Assembly: GCA_002440145.1 (NCBI GenBank)
Contig: DJRS01000098.1
Location: forward strand, 1-12,712
Reading direction: 5' to 3'
Origin: Verrucomicrobia bacterium UBA6354
Lineage (GTDB): Bacteria; Verrucomicrobiota; Kiritimatiellia; RFP12; UBA1067
Length of the DNA stretch: 12,712 nucleotides
Shown here: positions 7,753 to 12,712 of the stretch, piece by piece
Layout of the letters: the number at the start of each line of letters is the position of its first letter
Position numbering within the stretch: the stretch's first letter is position 1
Notes under the pieces: generated by a model
Database searches by the model: none
Told to the model about the DNA's origin: nothing
The model's input: the letters and a program-made list of their open reading frames with translations, nothing else
Translations under genes and position numbers: made by a program

Positions 7753-8567
7753 AGCCGCGATATGAAGTCGTCGATAAGCGCGCGCATCTGGGGTTTGGCC
7801 GCCTCTCCGGCCGCCATGACCTCTTCGTGCCCGAGGGGGTGCTGCGCGATGCCCGTCGCCAGGTTCGAAACAAGCGACAGCGCGGCCGTCTTGAATCCGC
7901 ACGCGCGCGCGAACGTCGCCTCGGGAACCGTGGACATGCCGACCACGTCCGCGCCCAGACGCTTGAAAGCCTGGACTTCGGAGGGCGTTTCGTAGCACGG
8001 CCCCGCCGTAAACGCATAGGTCCCGCGTAGCACGCGAAGCCCGAGCCGATAGGCGCCGGCGCAAAGAAGCTCTTGCCCTCGCTTCGAATAGACTTCGCTC
8101 ATGTCCGGGAATCGCGGACCCCACTCGCTGTTGTGCGGCCCGATCAGCGGATTCACCCCCGCCGTATTGACATGGTCCTTGAGCACGACAAAGTCGCCCG
8201 GCCGCAACGCGTCGTCGATTCCGCCGGCGGCGTTCGTCAGAAGAACCGAACCGCACCCCATCCTCCGCAGCATCTCAACCGGGAAAACGACCGGCTCCCA
8301 TCCAAGACCCTCGTACCAGTGGTGCCGTCCGCACCACGCGGCGATGCGCCGGGCTCCGCGGCGATAAAGGATGAATTCGCCCGCATGCCCCTGCACGGAC
8401 GAAGGTCCGAAACCGGCGATGTCCGCGTAGGATACGCGCACGAGCACGTCGTCCATCTCGAGGGCGTCGCCCCACCCGCTCCCCAGCACGATGCCCAAGT
8501 CGGGCGCCGATTTGAAGCAGCTGTCCGGGAAACACTCCGCGGCTTTGTCGAAGAAAGACCGATTCAT
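7749..8567 (-). CDS. punA: Purine nucleoside phosphorylase (trimeric PNP class)
   Basis: This 272-residue cytoplasmic enzyme splits purine (deoxy)nucleosides with phosphate into the free base and (deoxy)ribose-1-phosphate, the first step of purine salvage. Motifs in order: phosphate-binding GIVLGSGWG (25-33), VQGHAGEF (58-65), GRHHWYEG (80-87), LLTNAAGGI (109-117), the base-binding Glu193 in GPCYETPSE (189-197), GMSTVPEA (210-217), Asn235 in SNLATGI (234-240), and His247 in GHEEV (246-250). Glu plus Asn at the base site is the pattern of enzymes preferring 6-oxopurines such as inosine and guanosine. The ATG at 8567 has an ideal ribosome-binding site (AAGGAGG at 8580-8574, 6 bases between GGAGG and the ATG). 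That site overlaps the stop codon of pyrC, so the two genes are clearly cotranscribed. The downstream end overlaps xerD. Length is normal for the family. Confidence 0.95.
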   Translation of the reverse strand: MNRSFFDKAAECFPDSCFKSAPDLGIVLGSGWGDALEMDDVLVRVSYADIAGFGPSSVQGHAGEFILYRRGARRIAAWCGRHHWYEGLGWEPVVFPVEMLRRMGCGSVLLTNAAGGIDDALRPGDFVVLKDHVNTAGVNPLIGPHNSEWGPRFPDMSEVYSKRGQELLCAGAYRLGLRVLRGTYAFTAGPCYETPSEVQAFKRLGADVVGMSTVPEATFARACGFKTAALSLVSNLATGIAQHPLGHEEVMAAGEAAKPQMRALIDDFISRL

Positions 8568-8573
8568 TGCACT

Positions 8574-8580
8574 CCTCCTT
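8574..8580 (-). promoter_or_regulatory. Consensus ribosome-binding site for purine nucleoside phosphorylase
   Basis: AAGGAGG on the minus strand lies 6 bases before the ATG at 8567 and shares its first base with the pyrC stop codon TAA (8582-8580). It is the strongest Shine-Dalgarno in the window and fixes the start of this gene. Confidence 0.85.
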
Positions 8581-9683
8581 TATGGATTGTCCGGTTGAAC
8601 GGGCCGACAATCGAAAACCATTCCGTCATAGGGGCAATTGCGGGAACGGCTCGCCGACGCCTGCAGACGCCAGGTGCGCGGCGCGCCGACCTCTATGCGC
8701 GTGGGCGGCAGCGCCTCCAACGCCGGGGCACAGGACGCCGGGAACAGCCGGCGCGGCATTTCCGTCCATGCGCGCGCCCAGTCCGTCTGGTCCATGCCTT
8801 CTTCCTCGACCATGACCTTGTACGTGATTCCAATCGCCGTTTCAAGCCCGATTATGCCATTCGCCGCCTTCGCGAATCCCCCGTCCTTCGCCTCCGCCGG
8901 ATGCGGGGCATGGTCCGTCGCGAACATCAGGACGCCCTCCTTCACCGCCTTGCGGAGCTCCGCACGGTCCTCCCGCGAGCCCAGGGGCGGCGCCATCTTG
9001 AAATTCGCGTCGTCCGCCGTCAAATCGTCGCAGGAAAGAAGCAGGTGGTGCGGCGTCGCTTCCGCCGTGACAGGCAAGCCTTCCCGCTGCGCCGCGCGGA
9101 CGAGCCCGACCCCCTCCGCCGTGGAAATGTGCTGGACGTGGAGCGCGCATCCCGTCACGCGGCAAATCGCCAAATCGCGGCGGATGGCGTCCGTCTCGAC
9201 CTGCGGATCGACGACGGGAAGCCCCAGCCTGCGCGCGAGCGCGCAAGCGCGAATCACGCCAGGCGTCCGCCCTTTCCACGTCATGGCGTGCTGGCAGACG
9301 GCGATCCCCAACCGCGCCGCGCGGCGCATGGCCTCTTCCATGACCTTCGCCTCTTCGACATAGGAACCGTCGTCCGTGAAGAATGCGGCGCCCGCTTCGG
9401 CCAACCGCTCGAGTTCCGCGACTTTCTCGCCGCGGCGCCCTTCCGTCAGACAGGCCGACGGGAAGACGCGCTGTCCCTCGGGTCCCCGCAACGCCAGGTT
9501 CCGGCGGACCCACTCCACGGAATCCCCCGCGGGCGCCGTATTGGGCATGGCCACGACGGCGGCGAACCCGCCGCGGCGCGCGCAGGCCAGCCCCGTCGCG
9601 GACGTTTCCGCCCGCGGATTCCCGGGATCGCGGAAGTGGACATGCACATCCACGAACCCCTGGTATTCGAATCGGCCGATCAC
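8580..9683 (-). CDS. pyrC: Dihydroorotase, class I PyrC type, short N-terminus
   Basis: This zinc enzyme of the amidohydrolase superfamily interconverts N-carbamoyl-aspartate and dihydroorotate in pyrimidine synthesis. Metal-binding pieces are all visible: DVHVHFRDPG (12-21; His14 and His16), FTDDG with Asp105 (102-106), His132 in VCQHA, His185 in HVQHIS, and Asp257 in ATDHAPH (255-261). Also seen are TPHHLLL (210-216), KMAPPLGS (229-236) and GIIGLETA (276-283). At 367 residues it is shorter than usual class I enzymes (about 420-430). The HxH motif comes almost at once, so most of the N-terminal beta-sandwich half is absent. I chose the GTG at 9683 because GGAGG (9698-9694) lies 10 bases upstream. 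A GTG at 9692 is possible but sits only 1 base from that site. The Glu-Asp that usually follows the third metal His is missing (HAMT). Activity is probable, but a related hydrolase cannot be excluded. Confidence 0.92.
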   Translation of the reverse strand: MIGRFEYQGFVDVHVHFRDPGNPRAETSATGLACARRGGFAAVVAMPNTAPAGDSVEWVRRNLALRGPEGQRVFPSACLTEGRRGEKVAELERLAEAGAAFFTDDGSYVEEAKVMEEAMRRAARLGIAVCQHAMTWKGRTPGVIRACALARRLGLPVVDPQVETDAIRRDLAICRVTGCALHVQHISTAEGVGLVRAAQREGLPVTAEATPHHLLLSCDDLTADDANFKMAPPLGSREDRAELRKAVKEGVLMFATDHAPHPAEAKDGGFAKAANGIIGLETAIGITYKVMVEEEGMDQTDWARAWTEMPRRLFPASCAPALEALPPTRIEVGAPRTWRLQASASRSRNCPYDGMVFDCRPVQPDNP

Positions 9684-9693
9684 CTTGCGCACG

Positions 9694-9698
9694 CCTCC
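9694..9698 (-). promoter_or_regulatory. Ribosome-binding site that decides the pyrC start
   Basis: GGAGG on the minus strand, immediately after the stop of the nucleotidyltransferase gene (TGA at 9702-9700). The spacing is 10 bases to the GTG at 9683 but only 1 base to the GTG at 9692, which favours the shorter protein. An ATG at 9700-9698 in another frame soon hits a stop and is not a start. Confidence 0.6.
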
Positions 9699-9699
9699 A

Positions 9700-10614
9700 T
9701 CAAAACAGTTTGTCCGGATATTCCCCCGCGGCGACGAGTTTGGCGATCTCCGCGACGACGAACGGCTTGTCCGCGCGATAGGTCACGCCGAACCAGCGCG
9801 ACTCCGTCGGCAGCACGCGGCAGGTCGCCCGCCCCTCGCGGACGAGCTCGTCAACCACGAACGGGAGATACCATTCGCTCTTTTCCTTTGCCGCATTCTG
9901 CGCCAGCCAGAGGGGAAATCGCGCCTCGAGCTCCGCGAAGAGCCCCGCCGTGAAGCCCCACAGATTCATGGACACGCGCGCGTCGAGCGGGACTTCCGCC
10001 GGCGCGTCCGGATTCTCCCGGTTCTCCGCGACAGCGCCCGCCCGGACGAGTTTCGCCATCTCCGTCACGCCTGCAAGGCGCCCGTCCGCCGCCACCGAGC
10101 AAACGCCGCGCGCGACCGAACCGTTCTCCGACAGCGTATTCCCCAGCTTGTAGCCCACCATCGCAAACGAAAGCGGCCGGGTCTCTTCCGCGGCCCCCAG
10201 GAACGCGCCGAGACGCGCGAACGCATCGCGCCCGTAGAAATCGTCCGCATTGATGACCGCGAAGGGCCCCCGCACCAGATTCCGCACGGCGCGCGCGGCG
10301 TGCGCCGTGCCCCATGGCTTGGTGCGCCCGGCCGGCGCCGCGTACGGCGCCGGCAAGTCGGCCACGTCCTGGAAGCCGTATTCCACCGGAACGTGCCCCG
10401 CGTACTTGGAACCCACCTTGGCCTTGAACTCCGCCTCGCAATCGCGGCGGACGACGAAGACGATCTTCCCGAAGCCCGCCCGCAAGGCGTCGTAGACCGA
10501 GTAGTCCAATATCGCCTCGCCGGACGGACCGACCGGGTCGACCTGCTTGAGCCCGCCGTAGCGCGAACCCATGCCCGCGGCGAGAACGACCAGTGTCGGC
10601 TTGCTCTGACTCAT
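9700..10614 (-). CDS. Sugar-nucleotidyltransferase-like protein (NTP transferase fold), substrate unknown
   Basis: This 304-residue protein has the Rossmann-type fold of nucleotidyl-sugar pyrophosphorylases, which join a sugar-1-phosphate or similar phosphate to an NTP. The signature loop is LVVLAAGMGSRYGGLKQVDP (8-27), with PSGEAILDY (30-38) after it. PWGTAHA (100-106), the metal-binding NADDFYG (122-128), TEMAKL (184-189), SMNLWGF (215-221) and WFGVTYRADKP (274-284) follow. The MGSRYGGLKQ form differs from the GxGTRL of GlmU, GalU and RmlA and marks a distinct subgroup often annotated only as nucleotidyltransferase. The ATG at 10614 has AGGA about 8 bases upstream. The gene begins 18 bases after the met gene and ends 16 bases before pyrC. 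No sugar-modifying enzyme that would name the substrate is in the window. A role in glycan or phospholipid head-group synthesis is inference only. Confidence 0.88.
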   Translation of the reverse strand: MSQSKPTLVVLAAGMGSRYGGLKQVDPVGPSGEAILDYSVYDALRAGFGKIVFVVRRDCEAEFKAKVGSKYAGHVPVEYGFQDVADLPAPYAAPAGRTKPWGTAHAARAVRNLVRGPFAVINADDFYGRDAFARLGAFLGAAEETRPLSFAMVGYKLGNTLSENGSVARGVCSVAADGRLAGVTEMAKLVRAGAVAENRENPDAPAEVPLDARVSMNLWGFTAGLFAELEARFPLWLAQNAAKEKSEWYLPFVVDELVREGRATCRVLPTESRWFGVTYRADKPFVVAEIAKLVAAGEYPDKLF

Positions 10615-10632
10615 TTCTTTCGTCCTTTCAAA

Positions 10633-12405
10633 TCATCTTTTCCGCCCTATGCGCGCGACGATGCGCGACGCGCCCAGGTTGGCAAGCCCGAGCGCCAGCA
10701 AAAACTTGCCGAACGGATGCCGCGACTCGGCTCTTATCTCGCGCACCTCGATCCCGTCCGCCGCGCAAAGCGACTTGAAATCCTTCAGCGTGATGCAATG
10801 GATGTTGGGGGTGTCGTACCACTGGAACGGCAGCGCCTTCGAGACGGGCAGCCGTCCCTTGAACCCGAGCGTCAGGCGGATCCGGTAGGCCGCGAAGTTC
10901 GGGAACGACACGATCGCCTCGTCCGCTATGCGCAGGACTTCCCTCAAAAGGCCGCGCGGGTTCTTGACTTCCTGCAGCGTATCCGAGCAGATCGCCATGT
11001 CGTAGGATTTGTCGCTCGCGAGGTTGAGCCCCTCGTCGGCGTCCTCCCAAAGGAGCATGTTGCCGTCCGAAACGGCCTCCTTGAACCGGTCGATGTCGAT
11101 CTCGACGCCATCCCCCGTCGCCCCCCGGTCCTGCCGCAGGACGTCGAGCAAGGTCCCGTCGCCGCATCCGATGTCGATGACGTGCGCCTTCCGCGGGACC
11201 ATCTTCGCCACGCTGCCGTAGAGGCGGCTCTGCCACTTCATCACGCGCGGCTTGCGCGGCGCCAGGAAGCCCCCGACGAGGCCCGACAGGTCGTCGATGT
11301 CGGTCAGGAACGAATCGTGCCCCGTGCCCGCCTCGAGATGGCAGTACGTGACGCGCTTGCCGTTCTTCAGGAGCGCCGCGGCGATGTCCTTCGACTGCGC
11401 GACCGAGAACAGGATGTCGCCCTGGTAGGACACGACGAGGCACTCCGCCTTCACGCGCGCGCAAGCCGCCTCCAGCGAACCGTAGCGCGCCCCGGCGTCG
11501 AAGAGGTCCATCGTCCGCGTGATGTGCAGGTAGCTGTTGGCGTCAAACCGGTTGATGAACTTCGTCGCCTGGTGGTCGAGATAGCTTTCGATCTGGAAAT
11601 AGGTGCGGAATTCGCGTTCGCGGCGTTTGTGCTCCTCGGGCGGCGCCTCGACGAAATTCTTCTGCAGGCCGCGCGCGAACTTCGCCTGCAGGAGGTCGCG
11701 CGAAAGGTAGGTGATGTGCGCGAGCTGCCGCGCCGAAGCGAGCCCCACGACCGGCCCCTTCCCGTCCCCCGTCTCGTAGTAGTCGCCCCCCCGCCAGGCC
11801 GGGTCCTCCGTTATGGACGCACGCCCGACGATGTCGAACGCGAGCGCTTCCGTGTTCAACGTCGCCGCGGTGGCGATCAGGCACGCCTTGTCCACTTCGT
11901 CCGGACAGCGCGTAATCCAGTCCATGACCTGCATGCCGCCGTAACTGCCGCCGATCAGCGCGGCGAGGTGCTCGATGCCCAGCTGCTTCAGGAGCATCCG
12001 GTAGACGTCGACCGCTTCGGAAAAAGTATAGCGGGGAAACCGCGACCCGTAGGGACGCCCCGTATCGGGATTGCGGCTCATGGGTCCCGTCGTGCCGCTG
12101 CAGCCGCCCAGCACGTTCGCGCAAACGACATGCCACCTGTTCGTGTCGATCGCGCGCCCGGGCCCCACCATGCCGTCCCACCAGCCCGAAGGCGCACGCT
12201 CGCCCGGGCGCATCCCGGCGACATGCGCGTCGCCCGTCAAGGCATGGCAGATGAACACGGCATTGTCGCCCGTGAACGGCGCGCCGCATTCTTCATAGGC
12301 GACGTCAATCTCCTTGAAGACATCTCCGGACGCAAGACGCCACCCCCCCGCAGGCAACTGCAAGGACAATTTCTTCTGTTCGACTATACCTACTCCATCA
12401 CTCAT
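10633..12405 (-). CDS. metXW: Fused homoserine O-acyltransferase MetX and methionine biosynthesis protein MetW
   Basis: This 590-residue protein carries two complete modules. Residues 1-382 are MetX, an alpha/beta-hydrolase that acylates homoserine as the first committed step of methionine synthesis. The motifs are HALTGDAH (54-61), VLGGCSGTTGPMS (98-110), nucleophile Ser154 in GGSYGGMQ (152-159), Asp330 in YQGDILFS (327-334) and His363 in GHDSFL (362-367). Residues 400-590 are MetW, a methyltransferase-fold protein: VIDIGCGDGTLLDVL (409-423), VEID (434-437), TLQEV (476-480), VSFPNF (499-504) and QWYDTPNIH (528-536). In many bacteria metX and metW are adjacent separate genes whose products act together; here they are one open frame with a linker of about 20 residues. 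Whether acetyl- or succinyl-CoA is used cannot be read. The ATG at 12405 is preferred over a TTG at 12411 because the likely transcription start lies between them. No ribosome-binding site is present. Confidence 0.94.
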   Translation of the reverse strand: MSDGVGIVEQKKLSLQLPAGGWRLASGDVFKEIDVAYEECGAPFTGDNAVFICHALTGDAHVAGMRPGERAPSGWWDGMVGPGRAIDTNRWHVVCANVLGGCSGTTGPMSRNPDTGRPYGSRFPRYTFSEAVDVYRMLLKQLGIEHLAALIGGSYGGMQVMDWITRCPDEVDKACLIATAATLNTEALAFDIVGRASITEDPAWRGGDYYETGDGKGPVVGLASARQLAHITYLSRDLLQAKFARGLQKNFVEAPPEEHKRREREFRTYFQIESYLDHQATKFINRFDANSYLHITRTMDLFDAGARYGSLEAACARVKAECLVVSYQGDILFSVAQSKDIAAALLKNGKRVTYCHLEAGTGHDSFLTDIDDLSGLVGGFLAPRKPRVMKWQSRLYGSVAKMVPRKAHVIDIGCGDGTLLDVLRQDRGATGDGVEIDIDRFKEAVSDGNMLLWEDADEGLNLASDKSYDMAICSDTLQEVKNPRGLLREVLRIADEAIVSFPNFAAYRIRLTLGFKGRLPVSKALPFQWYDTPNIHCITLKDFKSLCAADGIEVREIRAESRHPFGKFLLALGLANLGASRIVARIGRKR

Positions 12406-12416
12406 ATTCAAGGAGT

Positions 12417-12425
12417 ATTATACCA
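12417..12425 (-). promoter_or_regulatory. Extended -10 promoter (TGGTATAAT) directly before metXW
   Basis: The minus strand from 12425 to 12417 reads TGGTATAAT, a perfect extended -10. No -35 box is evident at the usual distance. Transcription would begin near 12409-12408, only about 3 to 4 bases before the ATG at 12405, giving an almost leaderless mRNA. This fits the lack of a Shine-Dalgarno there. It is the probable main promoter of the whole gene series. Confidence 0.68.
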
Positions 12426-12489
12426 TATTTTGCGCCTCCTGTGTGCGCCTTCAAGGAAAGCGAAGCGAAAAGTGTGCAATAGAACGAGA

Positions 12490-12517
12490 CACCCGGAACA
12501 GTCCGTTCCGATGGGTG
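12490..12517. other. Hairpin-forming inverted repeat
   Basis: CACCC (12490-12494) can pair with GGGTG (12513-12517), and inside it GGAAC (12495-12499) pairs with GTTCC (12505-12509). This gives ten base pairs, a 5-base loop and a 3-base bulge. It could be part of a structured leader RNA on the plus strand or an operator for either divergent unit. There is no T-run, so it is not an obvious terminator. Confidence 0.4.
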
Positions 12518-12585
12518 GAGAGCGAAAGCCCAAATGGAGAAGGGGCGGCTTAGGAAGCGCAAGTCTAGAGTCCGCAATGAAAACC

Positions 12586-12649
12586 GGCATCCCGCTTCGG
12601 GGCGTTTTGACCGCCCTCGGACGCGTAAAGCGGGCGAAACGGGGATGTC
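12586..12649. other. Nested rod-like inverted repeat, possible structured RNA
   Basis: Three helices nest on one axis: GGCAT (12586-12590) with ATGTC (12645-12649, one G-T pair), CCCGCTT (12591-12597) with AAGCGGG (12628-12634), and GGGGCG (12599-12604) with CGCCCT (12612-12617, one G-T pair) closing a 7-base loop. The internal loop at 12635-12644 is purine-rich. The element lies 36 bases before a possible plus-strand start codon, so a leader or riboswitch-like role is conceivable. No known class was recognised. Confidence 0.35.
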
Positions 12650-12684
12650 AGACCCGGGCGTTCCGATTTTCAGGAGATATCTAC

Positions 12685-12712
12685 ATGTTTTGTTCTTTAT
12701 TTCGACAGAAAG
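12685..12712 (+). CDS. Possible start of a divergent gene, cut off by window edge
   Basis: An ATG at 12685 is preceded by AGGAG (12672-12676) with 8 bases between, a good plus-strand Shine-Dalgarno. Only nine codons are visible (MFCSLFRQK). Their third positions are mostly T or A, unlike the GC-rich codon use of every other gene here. That may mean a foreign gene, an atypical leader, or no gene at all. No function can be given. Confidence 0.35.

Larger units (their letters stand above)
12406..12684. other. Intergenic region with self-complementary segments between metXW and a possible divergent gene
   Basis: I find no convincing coding frame in these 279 bases. The left end holds the met extended -10. 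The rest is rich in inverted repeats (12490-12517 and 12586-12649, listed separately). I compared the region by eye, on both strands, with tRNA, RNase P RNA, SRP RNA, tmRNA and the common riboswitch cores (SAM, TPP, FMN, cobalamin, glycine, lysine) and recognised none. A 60-codon frame on the minus strand at 12408-12590 has no ribosome-binding site and runs through the promoter, so it was not called. Confidence 0.5.

Noticed and set aside
9684..9692. Upstream GTG start for pyrC
   Set aside because: Only one base from the GGAGG motif, whereas the GTG at 9683 has workable spacing.
8073..9953. Long plus-strand open frame opposite punA and pyrC
   Set aside because: Antisense to clear enzymes; no recognisable domain and shadow-like composition.
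10331..10354. Perfect 9-base inverted repeat with a 6-base loop, terminator-like
   Set aside because: It lies inside the nucleotidyltransferase coding region, has no T-run, and encodes a normal Ala/Pro-rich stretch of the protein.
12406..12411. TTG start two codons upstream of the metXW ATG
   Set aside because: It would lie at or before the predicted transcription start and has no ribosome-binding site.
12408..12590. Sixty-codon minus-strand frame upstream of metXW
   Set aside because: No ribosome-binding site, no recognisable features, and it runs through the extended -10 element.
12700..12708. TTTCGACAG, resembling the 5' region of tmRNA
   Set aside because: The preceding GGGG-type acceptor arm of tmRNA is absent, and the bases fit a possible coding start; probably chance.

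Overview
This GC-rich window carries ten genes, all read from the minus strand and packed almost without gaps, plus about 300 bases of non-coding or divergent DNA at the right edge. It is bacterial and chromosomal. No phage, plasmid, insertion sequence, CRISPR array, tRNA or rRNA is visible. The host cannot be named from the sequence. The WP[FL][FYW]-repeat protein, the membrane-TPR protein and the fused MetX-MetW protein would fit an uncultured Gram-negative of the Verrucomicrobiota/Kiritimatiellae/Lentisphaerae kind, but that is a guess.

Read in the direction of transcription (right to left): an intergenic region with an extended -10 promoter (12417-12425) directly in front of a fused MetX-MetW methionine-biosynthesis protein (12405-10633); a sugar-nucleotidyltransferase-like protein (10614-9700); a short class I dihydroorotase, PyrC (9683-8580); purine nucleoside phosphorylase (8567-7749); a XerD-type tyrosine recombinase (7752-6850); a small membrane protein with a PH-like tail (6853-6380); a 1072-residue polytopic membrane protein with a long TPR tail (6345-3127), which has its own extended -10 motif and a good ribosome-binding site; a tryptophan-rich repeat protein (3137-2013); a UbiA-family decaprenyl-phosphate phosphoribosyltransferase-like enzyme (2016-1111); and FolC (1114 to the window edge, C-terminus missing).

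Four junctions are 4-base ATGA/GTGA stop-start overlaps, one is an 11-base overlap, and the remaining gaps are 12 to 34 bases. This is best read as one long operon, perhaps with an internal promoter at 6379-6387. The first half is mostly housekeeping metabolism: methionine, pyrimidine, purine salvage and chromosome-dimer resolution. The second half is mostly envelope-related, with folate synthesis at the end.

The most interesting group is the membrane-TPR protein, the repeat protein and the UbiA-type enzyme. Together they could be an uncharacterised lipid-linked pentose or cell-surface glycosylation module; this is inference. Beyond the met promoter, the right edge contains a strongly self-complementary stretch and a possible start of a divergent plus-strand gene.
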